Assembly: GCA_009176605.1 (NCBI GenBank)
Contig: SEYY01023447.1
Location: 10,001-35,000, forward strand
From: Armadillidium nasatum
Lineage: Eukaryota; Arthropoda; Malacostraca; Isopoda; Armadillidiidae
Length of the DNA stretch: 25,000 nt
Direction: 5' to 3'
Shown here: positions 1-14,332 of the stretch, in pieces
Position numbering within the stretch: position 1 is the stretch's first letter
How the letters are laid out: every line of letters starts with the position of its first letter
The notes under the pieces: generated by a model
What the model was told of the DNA's origin: nothing
Databases searched by the model: none
The model's input: the letters and a program-made list of their open reading frames with translations, nothing else
Translations under genes and position numbers: made by a program

Positions 1-2
1 CT

Positions 3-1606
<1,604 letters not shown>

Positions 1607-1639
1607 ATATGGGATCTTTTCCGTCATAGAGGCCGTGAA

Positions 1640-1960
1640 GGAATTACAAAGAATATTAAGAAAAGAGTAAAAAAAAAAAATGCTAGAGTTTTGTTTTTTC
1701 AAGGATGACGTAGTTTTGTGTTTTTGAGGCATTGAAAACAACCACATTTTCCTCTGCAGTAGCTATTTGAAATTGAGTAAGACACCTTTCAAAGTGAAAG
1801 AAGCAACAAAGAGTGGAATCATCAGGGTAGTAAGAGTTTGTAGGTATGAAAGTGAGATAGATAAATATACTGGGTCATTGATGAAAAAAGAAACAAAATA
1901 CTTGGGGATAGGATAGAACCTCTGAAAATCACTACTGTTGATACATTTAAAATTTGAACG
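1640..1960 (-). pseudogene. Jockey-like LINE reverse-transcriptase relic
   Basis: It aligns by eye with 12845-13200, the reverse-transcriptase catalytic region of the large minus-strand LINE. Shared blocks include GAATATTAAG, TTTTTGAGGC-TTGAAAAC, GAGTGGAATCATCA (complement of the YVDD box; here YPDD, near 1815-1828), and GATAGAACC / CACTACT further along. Many indels and stops make it non-functional. It is bracketed by MITE copies at 1487-1606 and 1988-2177, about 30-40 bp away on either side. Confidence 0.75.
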
Positions 1961-1987
1961 TTAACCTTGTATAACTGCTGCTACTCT

Positions 1988-2177
1988 GCAAAAATTGTCC
2001 TAACGAATCGTTGGGACAAGTGTCAAAAATGTCACAGTAAAATATTCAATAGAGAATAGACATGTTAAGCTTAAGAAAATCGCTTAACCGATTGATTTTC
2101 TAATAAGAAAATAACTGAAAAAATTTGTTGCGACATTTTTGCCACTTGTCCCAACGATTCGTTAGGACAATTTTTGC
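1988..2177 (+). mobile_element. Palindromic MITE, full copy (F1)
   Basis: A 190-bp non-coding element with terminal inverted repeats of about 47 bp, nearly perfect to the C-A-A-A-A-A-T-G-T-C boundary. Each repeat carries its own imperfect dyad, TTGTCC-AACGA-TCGTT-GGACAA, and the centre has another (ATTTTCTAATAAGAAAAT). The outer few bases resemble TACT-T-CA. Size, repeats and lack of coding sequence fit a miniature inverted-repeat DNA transposon; the superfamily is not assignable. Confidence 0.88.
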
Positions 2178-2189
2178 AATGTATAGTAC

Positions 2190-2460
2190 AACCAGAAAAA
2201 AAAATCAGAGAGAAAAATAGATACCAAAAGTATCAACTTTAAGTTTGTTTTAACTCATTAAGTACCTAGTCTTAAACTCATTAGTAATAGATACGAAAGT
2301 ATCTATTAATAAGTATCTTAAGCTTCGTAAGAACTTACTATATAACTTTAAGTAAGTACTCTTAAACTCATAAAGTTCTTGTTTTTAAAGTCATTACGTA
2401 CCTTGGAATCTTTTAAATACCTACTCTTTCAACTCATTTTAGTACTTTCATATATATTTT
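2190..2460. repeat. Degenerate internal repeats with a perfect hairpin
   Basis: The motif AAGTAC followed by CTTAAACTCATNAAGT recurs about three times, at roughly 2250, 2350 and 2420, as a decayed tandem array. Inside it, TAATAGATAC-GAAA-GTATCTATTA (2285-2308) is a perfect 10-bp stem with a GNRA-type loop. Confidence 0.55.
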
Positions 2461-2580
2461 GCAGTAAGATATGTTCATGTAGTAATTTTATTACAACCTT
2501 GAATAAACGAAGGTTTTCTCCAATTCTACGTAGCCAAAGAGTCTCTCCACCACATATGCGTTTCGTAGAATCCTGAAATA
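2461..2580. other. Short unrecognised segment
   Basis: Mixed-composition sequence that is open in one frame on each strand for 40 or more codons. I recognise no domain. It may be an old repeat fragment. Confidence 0.35.
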
Positions 2581-2649
2581 ATAGATGAGAGAGAAAGAAA
2601 AAAAAAAGAGAGAAAAACAGTGAGAGAGAAAAAAAGAAAGAAAGAGAAA

Positions 2650-2718
<69 letters not shown>
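2581..2718. repeat. (GA)n / GAAA purine tract
   Basis: Impure GAAA and GAGA from 2581, becoming pure (GA)n at about 2655-2718. The + strand is almost all purine. Confidence 0.95.
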
Positions 2719-2721
<3 letters not shown>

Positions 2722-2864
2722 TATAGTAACATTCATAAATTCCCGGATTATTCATTCTGCTACGGAGAATCGGATTAAGGAAAAACGTTATTTTGTATAT
2801 TAAATGTATGTAAATTTCTGTACGTATTTTATGTATGTGTAATAGTATTCACGCACATGTAAAA

Positions 2865-2866
<2 letters not shown>

Positions 2867-2897
<31 letters not shown>

Positions 2898-2919
2898 ACG
2901 TTTTTTTTTTTTTTTTTTT
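2867..2919. repeat. Poly(A)/poly(T) foldback
   Basis: A29 (2867-2895), the spacer TGACG, then T19 (2901-2919). The arms are perfectly complementary. It could be two retroposon tails abutting tail-to-tail. Confidence 0.85.
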
Positions 2920-3006
2920 CTTCATTGATTTACAAAGTATAATTCATTGACAAATACGCTATTGATCAGCAAAAAAAAGATTATTATTTATTGATAAAAT
3001 GTCATT

Positions 3007-3139
<133 letters not shown>

Positions 3140-3186
3140 GAATGACACTCTACAAGTGTACAATATCAGTTAACCTATCGTTTGTA

Positions 3187-3398
3187 CAGTCGTCAACAGA
3201 AGTTCGTTCCTATTAAGCTGGAAATAAATATTTATATAAAATGGAAATCATTTCAGGTTCAGACCAATCACAGTTCAATTAAGCCCCGCTGAATTTTTTT
3301 CTTTTCTTTTTATTCAAAATAGAGCTTTTATGAAATGATCTCCATTTTATATAAATATTTATTTCCAGCCTAATAGGAACAACTTCTGTTGACGACTG
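3187..3398. mobile_element. Foldback MITE with TA-flanked 70-bp inverted repeats
   Basis: Two arms, 3187-3255 and 3331-3398, are inverted copies with only a few mismatches. The outer ends read CAGTCGTCAACAG and its complement. TA dinucleotides flank both ends (3185-3186 and 3399-3400), as in Tc1/mariner target duplications, and CAGT- starts are common in that superfamily. The 75-bp centre is non-coding. Confidence 0.85.
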
Positions 3399-3401
3399 TA
3401 C

Positions 3402-3920
3402 CTATGAATGAATTATTACCTATAGAATAAAACCAACAAAACATGTGATGTGACGCACGACTGTACATCTTTGTGTAAGACTATCAGCAATACTGTATTT
3501 CGTGTTGTAGGTTACTTCATAGATTTTGGACTTGGTAAACAGCTAAGGAAATCAATCATATGCCACGTATATTGTGGAATTAGTACCCCTACATTATCAG
3601 TAACGTCTTCAACTACCTGTTTGTTTGCCTCTCTCAAGTATTCGATCTCTTAGTATGATAAACACATCTGCGAAATTGGCTGATATACATTTGTGTATGA
3701 ACAAGCGAATGAAAACTTGAATTTGGCTCGTCGACTGTATGCAGAAACCTATCCGACAGTAGGGAGAACCCTCCGGAAACTATAATCTCTCTTTTTCGCA
3801 ATAAACCTATCCACACGAAATGTTTTATTTAATTGTACTACACGGCTGTGTTATGTGCTCTCTTTATGTGTACGTGTTTGTGTTACACATCCATATTGTT
3901 GTGTATATATTTTTTTTTTT
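3402..3920. other. Gene-free stretch, unrecognised
   Basis: Mixed-composition DNA. The minus strand is open across about 3512-3650 in one frame, with plausible residue composition, but I recognise no motif. Nothing else was seen apart from a T10 run at the right-hand end that belongs to the following SINE tail. Confidence 0.5.
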
Positions 3921-4062
3921 AAATAAAAGTTCACATCTCACGAGTATTGCCCTATTCTAGGGGAGGTACTTTTCTAAGTAGTATATACCTAAGACCCCAA
4001 GTGGGATCGAACCGACGCCCTCAAGCACGTAAGTCAATCACTTTACCGTTTGAGCCACGGTA
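3911..4062 (-). mobile_element. tRNA-derived SINE, copy A
   Basis: Read on the minus strand it starts TACCGTGG. It has an RNA polymerase III A box TGGCTCAAACGG (complement of 4046-4057) and a B box GGTTCGATCCC (4003-4013), then a tRNA-unrelated body and a tail ATGTGAACTTTTATTT followed by poly(A). These features define a tRNA-head SINE mobilised by a LINE. It lies 230 bp upstream of exon A, antisense to the gene. Confidence 0.88.
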
Positions 4063-4146
4063 GACGGTATGCATTGCAAAGTGCAATACCTACATTCCTT
4101 TCATAGATACTTGCGAAAGGACAACCGCCATAAAACCCTGTACAGT

Positions 4147-4288
<142 letters not shown>

Positions 4289-4291
4289 CAG

Positions 4292-4487
4292 CTTGCATGA
4301 AGTGTTTTCATGGGTTTTGGAGATTCCATCAGATGCTTCTGCAGGAGAAACGAAGATCACGTGGTCTCTTCAGTATATAATGGACGCCCTACAGCAGGAA
4401 GTTTTCTCTGAGAGCGGAGGTCGAAGGATGAACGCTCGGTTGACTATTCTAAAGGATGATATTCAGGCTGTTCTTCCTATTGCAAAA
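4292..4487 (+). CDS. TMEM132-family gene, internal coding exon A
   Basis: This 196-nt exon gives one trailing base of a split codon followed by 65 codons in frame. The acceptor is TTGGCAG, with AG at 4290-4291, and the donor is AAA|GTAAGG at 4488. The peptide is balanced in composition, unlike its surroundings, and contains W-V-L-E-I near the start and ends in [18 protein letters not shown]132 proteins are single-pass membrane proteins with a cohesin-like region and bacterial-Ig-like repeats, proposed to act in neural cell adhesion. The acidic-Ile-x-x-Val-x-Pro-Ile-Ala string matches the segment just before the conserved NTAVLTG motif of that family, and exon B supplies that motif in phase. 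A (TA)n tract ends 6 nt before the acceptor and another starts 10 nt after the donor. There is no ordinary polypyrimidine tract upstream. The identification leans on exon B; alone, this exon would be unassigned. Confidence 0.75.
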
Positions 4488-4495
4488 GTAAGGAG

Positions 4496-6335
<1,840 letters not shown>

Positions 6336-6601
6336 AGAATATTGACGCATCGCTTGTACAAATTTAAGGCAAAATGATACCACAACATGGTTGTATTTCG
6401 AGTAACGTTCTCTTATTGCACATTGTAGAAAATTTTTGATCCACCGAAGGTGTGTCTGGTATGCGTTACGAAAATTTGGAAGGAACGAAATAAATAACTA
6501 AGAAACTAAGAAGGTAGAAAGTTCACGAAATGAAACGAATTTAATGTAACATAAACAAACTAACTGCAAGAAATAGCAAAACAATGTAGTGAAATCTCTA
6601 A

Positions 6602-7469
6602 TTAATATTGGGTTGTGTCTCGTTTTACCCTTTGTGTTTTACTCCAACTGTTCCGGCATTGATAAAACGTTCCCTGAATGTCGACGGAACTTGGCATGCC
6701 TCCCAACATATCTCAATCATTTTATATAAGATTCTAGTAAGGGCTTTTTGCAGGTACCAGCAGGAAGTGGATTGTAATCTCTTCGAGGTACTGGTGGTCG
6801 ACCACTGCAGTGTATTTTCTAGTATTGGCATTGAGAGGCGCGAAAGAGACTACATATTCTTAAAGAGTATCGTTTAAGTTCCTCTGTCCACTTTGTACAA
6901 TTCCTTTGGGTCTCCCAAACGTATGCCACCGCCACCAAAAGGGGCTCTTGCATAAATGTTGCAAGGAATAAAACTCTCTCCTGAAATTATCCATACTCAC
7001 TGACGTTTGTTTTGTACATGTAGTGCGAACCGAGACTCATCAATGAAGAGTACATTATTTTACTGCGCCCTTGCCCAATTTCCATAGGCTTGTGCAAACC
7101 CCGATTAACACTGGAGAGAAAAGACTGGTGACAGTAAGTCTAGCAGTCATTCCAGTCTCATGTAGTTTACTTTTAACTGTACTGTCAAAAATGAGTACAT
7201 CTCGAACCCTTTTGAACATTTCTCTCATTTGGAACCGATCTCGGAGAATTGCCAGATGAAGAAATTTGTCATCCCAAATCGAAGTACCCCCCCGGGTGAC
7301 CCTGACCTTGTCTTCTACGTTTGCTGACAGTCTCCTTGAACTGACAGCGGATTTGACACACTGTTAGTTGGCTAACCAATAATCTCTGAGCCACTTGTGT
7401 CTGGGAGAAGCCTGTTTCCAATAGTGTGATATCTCTGATCTCAAGATCTAATCTTATGTGTATATCCAT
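6602..7469 (-). pseudogene. Tc1-like transposase, inactivated
   Basis: Tc1 transposases cut and paste their own element at TA sites using a DDE triad. On the minus strand the likely start is MDIHIRLDLEI at 7469. It is followed by a helix-turn-helix (GFSQTQVAQRLLVSQLTV) and a basic QGHPGG end near 7280. FIDESRF near 7025-7055 holds the first catalytic Asp. A GGGGIRLGD block corresponds to the GGGSVMVWG motif. Further on are VVDHQYLEE and PAKSPY. In the last motif the expected D-L-N-P-I-E reads Y-stop-N-L-I-stop (near 6715-6745), so the third catalytic residue is lost; TGG to TGA also kills the following Trp. The frame closes at a TAA at 6602-6604 after RDTTQY. Frameshifts separate the blocks. 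No terminal inverted repeats were identified. Confidence 0.85.
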
Positions 7470-7676
7470 TCTCCAGGCACTCTTTTAGCCAATTGAAAAC
7501 ATTGACACTACAATTTTCATCCACTCGAGTCCCGACTAATCCTTTGGAGTCCGATATGCATTCGAACAGAATATAGTCTGTACTGCAGTTTGGATCGAAT
7601 GCGCTCCAACTAAGCGTGTGTTTGTACAACATATTGGTTAAATTTCATTTATTACTTTAATATTGTCCTGGTATTT
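7470..7676 (-). other. 5' flank of the Tc1-like transposase
   Basis: This is mixed-composition sequence upstream of the transposase start on the minus strand, open for 63 codons in one frame (7441-7632). It may be untranslated leader of the element. No inverted terminal repeat matching the downstream flank was seen. Confidence 0.4.
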
Positions 7677-7795
<119 letters not shown>

Positions 7796-8041
7796 TTAAA
7801 TTTTTTATTATTACCTCATAATTATAAGCCATTAAAACTTAAAGAAAGTGTCTAAATAGATCAAGTATTCTTTTTTTCTTAATTAAAATAAAAAATAAAA
7901 AGATTTTATCAAGTTTTAATAGTAGGAGTAGTAGTAACAGTAAAATCGCGTCGAAAATGATTATACAATGTTATTGTTTTCGCTAAAAAAAGAAAAAAAA
8001 AGTTTATAATTTGCATAAAAAAAAAAAAAAAAAAAAAAATA

Positions 8042-8485
<444 letters not shown>

Positions 8486-8638
8486 GGGGAGGGGGCAGAT
8501 GTTTAGCATCAGTATTTCGGAACATTATAAAAATTTTAAAGATGTATACATCCATATTCAGACTTTATGATCTTCATCAGTGTATTAGGACTGTTTCGAT
8601 TATTCATGTCCGAATTCGCTGGATATTTGTGTGTATAA

Positions 8639-8665
8639 AAGTGTGTGTGTGTGTGCGCGCGCGTG
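8639..8665. repeat. (TG)n(CG)n alternating purine-pyrimidine tract
   Basis: GTGTGT for about 18 bp followed by GCGCGCGCG. The alternating purine-pyrimidine pattern with CG steps is a classic Z-DNA-prone sequence. Confidence 0.9.
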
Positions 8666-9028
8666 GATAATAAAAGTGTGATTAAATTATTAGTAAGTGC
8701 AATTATCAGTATGAACAAGACTATTGTGAAAACACTCGTCGATTTTTGTTAAATTTGTATCAGAAATTTATAGTTTCGAAATGTATATTTATCCGGAGTT
8801 GCTTAGCTTAAGCCGGAGCTGGGCTGGAGCTGGGCTGGAGCTCGGAACAAAAAAAAATTTGTTTCTAGATGGAGTAGGAAAAAAAAAATAAATAAATAAA
8901 TAAATAAATAAAATTTGTAACTGTAAAATAAAGTGGTTTTGAGTCGTGCAGTTTTAAAATGGCTGATCGGAACAGGAGCTGGAGCCTGAGTTGGGTATCG
9001 TTTTAATGATTTAACCGGCAAAAATTAA

Positions 9029-9070
<42 letters not shown>

Positions 9071-9582
9071 TTACTTGCTCCGCATTCCTAGCTTTATCTT
9101 GTCAGTAAATGATTAGAATTTAGAAGCTAAAATTAGGAATGCATCTTTAATCCATTTCAGCGAAATTACTTATTTCAAAAAAAATTTATTATTTTTTTTT
9201 ATATATATTTTTTTATTTTTATTTATTTATATTTTTATCTATTAACAATCCACATTAGATGTTTAATTATTACAAATAACGTGTTTTGTTTTTATTTATC
9301 TATTAACAGTACATATTTTGATAGTATTTCTAAATTTGTCCTATAAACTAATCAAAACATCGTAACAAAAAAATAGGGCTTTGCCCGTGAGTAGTGGCAA
9401 AAAAAAATTTTTTTTTGAATTCCTTTTGAACTAAAAATATACTCAATGGGCATCGTAATTAATTAAATAATATTGTTCGAATGCATTTTCAATTCCTATA
9501 TATTAATAACCAGAATGAAAGAAATGCTTTTAAGTAAATAAGATAAGGTAAATAAGATAAGGTCGGACTCTCTATCTTTATA
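8666..9582. other. Gene-free intronic stretch with short repeats
   Basis: It includes a GGAGCTGGGCT duplication (8812-8846), an (AAAT)n tract (8880-8912), (AAT)n (9030-9070), T- and A-rich sequence, and a perfect 14-bp tandem duplication TAAATAAGATAAGG at 9535-9562. No gene was seen. Confidence 0.65.
9030..9070. repeat. (AAT)n microsatellite
   Basis: About 13 units of TAA/AAT. Confidence 0.95.
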
Positions 9583-9729
9583 TGTTTTTTAAGTTCACAT
9601 CACACTTGTATAGCCCTATTCCAGCATAAGAACTTTTCTAGGTATTATATACCTAGGATTTGCAAAAAGGATCGAACCTGAACTATCAAGTACGTGAGCC
9701 AATCACTGTAGTACCTTTTTGCCACGGTA
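9583..9729 (-). mobile_element. tRNA-derived SINE, copy B (diverged)
   Basis: It has the same layout as copy A: tail-side AAGTTCACAT at 9591, GTATTATATACCTAGGAT in the body, B box complement GGATCGAACC near 9669-9678, and head GCCACGGTA ending at 9729. The A-box region carries a GTAG/CTTTTT change, so this copy is more diverged. Confidence 0.83.
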
Positions 9730-9741
9730 AACGATACCTTC

Positions 9742-10166
9742 TGTAGTATAGAACACGCTTTCCGCTGATAAAAGAGCCTAACGGAATTTTCTGCAATTGC
9801 TCGCGATGTTGCAATCTCAAGGACTTTCCTAACTTTTTTTTTGTCGGTTCACGAACCCCCCCACGGACCCTTTCCTCCCTGATCGAGAAGATTTCAACCA
9901 GACTCAACTTTAAAAAAAAAGTGTCAGGAAAGAGAGGGAGGTGAACGTAACCATTCCGCAGCTCAGGTAACTTCATGATACCGATTTTGGGGGGTTCACG
10001 GGGCCTCACAGATGCCTTCCCCCGACTTTAATCCAATTTTGACGGATTGAACTCCTCAAAACGGTGCGAGGAAAGAGCGGGAGGTTGATTTGAGGGGAGT
10101 GATTTGCAATTGCAAATCAAAATCCCGTTAGGCTCTTTTATCCTCGGAAAGCGCCTCTTATACTAC
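9742..10166. mobile_element. 425-bp MITE-like element with terminal inverted repeats and direct flanking repeats
   Basis: The left end TGTAGTATAGAACACGC... and right end (complement GTAGTATAAGAGGCGC...) match over about 60 bp, including the shared block GATAAAAGAGCCTAACGG. TACCTTC is repeated exactly at 9735-9741 and 10167-10173, a candidate 6-7 bp target duplication. The interior contains two direct GGAAAGAG-GGGAGGT motifs (near 9927 and 10069) and an inverted copy near 9870, but no coding frame. It sits 6 bp from the head of SINE copy B. The superfamily is not assigned. Confidence 0.82.
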
Positions 10167-10173
10167 TACCTTC

Positions 10174-10405
10174 ATATTAGCTACTTTCTTATATCCTCTG
10201 TACAAGATTCAAGTTTTTTTTAAGTTCATTTCCCTTAATAATAATTGTAGAGGAGAAAAAAATGTCCATTTTGCTTTCAAAATCAGCGGAAGAAATTTTA
10301 GTAACACAGGATGTCACTGAAAAGTATTTTGAGTACCATTACTCTCAATCGTTCTGTGATGTTAAAAAGATTCTAATTTTACTTTTATTTATTTTTATTT
10401 ATTTA
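10174..10405. other. Short AT-rich spacer
   Basis: Unrecognised sequence between the MITE and SINE copy C, ending in T- and A-rich repeats. Confidence 0.5.
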
Positions 10406-10708
<303 letters not shown>

Positions 10709-10807
10709 TAAGAGAGAGATAAATGACTGTAAAATAGTTTATATGAATTGTAGTGAGAAAAAAAAATTCCTCTTGGGTGGTAGAAAATATATTGGAAAAA
10801 CATCCTC

Positions 10808-10955
10808 TTTTTTTCAGTTATTTTCGTATTAAAAAATAAATCGATGAAGCTACTTTTTTTATGCGAAACATGTCTTTTCTCTATAGAAAATTTTATTGTG
10901 ACATTTTTTGCCACTTTTCTCAACGTTACGTTAGGAATAATTTTTCATTGTACTA
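10808..10955 (-). mobile_element. Palindromic MITE, inverted partial copy (H2)
   Basis: It matches the reverse complement of the F2 element over its core and left terminal repeat (CAGTTATTTTCG, AAATAAATCGATGAAGC, ACATGTCTTTTC, GTGACATTTTTTGCC, GTTAGGA). It lacks the other terminal repeat. It lies head-to-head with F2, six or seven bases apart. Confidence 0.82.
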
Positions 10956-10961
10956 TCACTA

Positions 10962-11666
<705 letters not shown>

Positions 11667-11749
11667 CCGAAAGAAGAGAAATTTGGAACAAAAAATAAAG
11701 AAAATGAAATGTGAAGAAATAAGCAAAAATAAAAGAGATATAAGAACAA

Positions 11750-11750
<1 letters not shown>

Positions 11751-11817
<67 letters not shown>
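11751..11817. repeat. (GA)n microsatellite
   Basis: About 67 bp of pure GA, separated from the longer tract by 87 bp of A-rich sequence. Confidence 0.97.
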
Positions 11818-11820
<3 letters not shown>

Positions 11821-11950
11821 AGGCTTCTGAAGGCGTTCTAACTTGTGGCTATTTTCTTTCGCCTTCTCACTTATTTTGCGTTTCTTGATCTTAATGATAT
11901 TGCGCTTTCATTAGGCCGTAATTTATTATAATTGCTATCTGAATTATGCA

Positions 11951-12212
<262 letters not shown>

Positions 12213-12249
12213 TCGTCCGATGGGCAAAAGCCGGAGGCCCACCACTACT

Positions 12250-13715
12250 TTCCACCGGAATTGGGAAAATAACATAGCCTGGTCATTAAAGGCCAACACA
12301 TGCCCAGATACACAGCGTTTGAAAGTGTGCAAGTCAAAGGAAGTTGGGAAAACAGATAAGGGAATGTGCTCAGGACTTTACTAGTAGAGCACATGTAGGA
12401 TTGAGCATAGCGGTTAAGTCTAGGATCAAAGAGTTGGACAGATAAAGGATGAGACTGTGTAGTAAGGAATGTCGCACAAACCCATCTCAATGGAGGAGGT
12501 ATGCGACGGGAGAGTTCACATTTTATGTAAAATGATGGTATAGAGAGAGTGACGTAACTATTCAACTGGCAGAAAGAGACTGGAGAGGATTAGTGAGAGC
12601 GGAAGAGTTGATGCGACTATGGGCCCTAAACTCCACCTTTTCAAGGAGAGTTGTATGTATGGAACCACCTCAGATGTTTGAAGCGTACATGCAGGGGCGA
12701 ACAACGCCCCTATAGAGAGCAAGCAACTTGGGTGGCTTGAAAATATTAATTACGAAGGCGCCACAGAACACCCAACCCCTTAGTAGCTTGTTTAGAAAGA
12801 GAAATAATGTGATCTTTCCAAGGAAGATCATGAGAAAAAGAAACACCAAGAATATTAAGGAGAGATGAAGGTTTGAGTTGTGTTTTCGAAGAAGATATCA
12901 TAGTTGTGAGGAAGGTTGTTTCTAGTAGAGAGATGAAGGAATTGGGTTTTTGAGGCTTTGAAAACGACCATGTTTTCTCTGCCCCAATTCGAAATACCAG
13001 AAAGATGAGAGGTTAGTTGCTCCAAAGTTACCCTCCATGCGTCAATTAGCTGCTGTTGGAAAGGTGTAATGAAGGGTGGAATCATCAACATAGAAGTGGA
13101 TAGGAGATGAAGTAACAGAGAAGGTCATTAATGAAAAGTAGAAATAGTGTTGGAGATAGAACAGAACCCCAAGGAACACCACTATTAATAGGTTTACAGG
13201 ATGAGCGGTGACCGTCTACAACAGCTGCTATAGAACGACCGGAAAGAAAATTTGTCTGTAAAGAAAATTAGAAAGAAGATCGTAGAGGGAAGTTTAGGAA
13301 TCAAAGCTGTGTGCCAGACTCTGTCGAAGGTTTTCGATATATCCAGAGCGACAGCAAAAGATTCACCAAAATGGCGAAGAGCGGAGGACCAAGAGTCAGA
13401 GAAAAGGGAAAGAATATCACCAGTAGAGAGTTCCTTGCGAAAGCCATACTGGCGATCAGAGATAAGATTAGAAAAATTGATATGTTTCCAAATCTTGTTA
13501 AGGATAGATTCGAAAACTTTAGAAAGAACGGAGGTCAAAGAAATGGGACGGTAGTTGGAGTGTTGAGAGGGATCCCACTTCTTCGGCACTTGCTGAGTGA
13601 GCGCACGTTTCCAACAAGAAGAGAAGACAAGTAGAAAAAAAGAGACAAAATAATTTACCATGGCAGGGTGCAGGCTCGGAAGCGTAAGTTTTGAGAACGA
13701 CAGGAGGCATACCAT
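12250..13715 (-). pseudogene. Jockey-like LINE reverse transcriptase and C-terminal region
   Basis: Minus-strand landmarks in order are GPDGMPPVVLK (near 13700), WKRALTQQVPKK, HSNYRPISLTSVLSKVFE (fingers), QYGFRKELST, VALDISKTFDRVWH (first catalytic Asp box), GVPQGSV-like sequence reading GVPWGSV near 13170, FYVDDSTLH (YxDD box, 13081-13092), ILGVSFSHDLPWKDHI, SKQATKGLGVLWRLRN, and a C-terminal region with PRLNRYAQSY. Several frameshifts and stops interrupt it, including one inside the palm. The C-terminal reading runs to about 12250 and the element ends in (TA)n. Confidence 0.88.
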
Positions 13716-14332
13716 CAGGACCGTACTCCTCTTTAGTATTAAGCTCAGAGAGCAGAAATGATGTCTTTAGAAGAAATTATATTTTTAGGCATGATTGTGG
13801 AGGGGATTGAATGAGAAAGAATAGTATCGGAATCGTCTAATGTTGAATTTTAGGCAAAAATTTGAGCGAAGAGTTCAGCTTTCAAAGAAGGCAAAACAGC
13901 AGTTATGCCGTTAAAAGATACTAGAGGTGGCAAAGAGGAAGGAACAAAGGTAGAGTTGACATTCTTTTTCGCAAAATGCCAGAAAGAGGGTGAGGAAGAG
14001 GAACCAGAAAGAGCATTGCATTTTCTACGGAGAAAAGAGTTTTTGGTATTATGGAGAATAGAATTTGCCTGATTCCGTATGAATTATAAGGTGCGAGAGT
14101 TTCTGGAGTTTGAAGACTTCGGTAATCTCTAAGGCAACATCCCTGCAGCTGATAGCACGAGAACAAGTAGAGTCAAACCAAGGTTTGTTAGGTTTAGTAG
14201 AAGGGAAAGAATATGAAATGTATGCCTCCACGCCAGTGAGAATCAACTCGGTAATATGTTCTGCACATTCCGAGGGACTCATCTCACGAAAACAATAATT
14301 TAATGGCAATCAAAGAAGTACGTCCACAAATC

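Noticed and set aside
3450..3653. 67-residue plus-strand open frame as a gene or TMEM132 exon
   Set aside because: No splice signals of suitable phase, no recognisable motif, and a competing open frame on the other strand.
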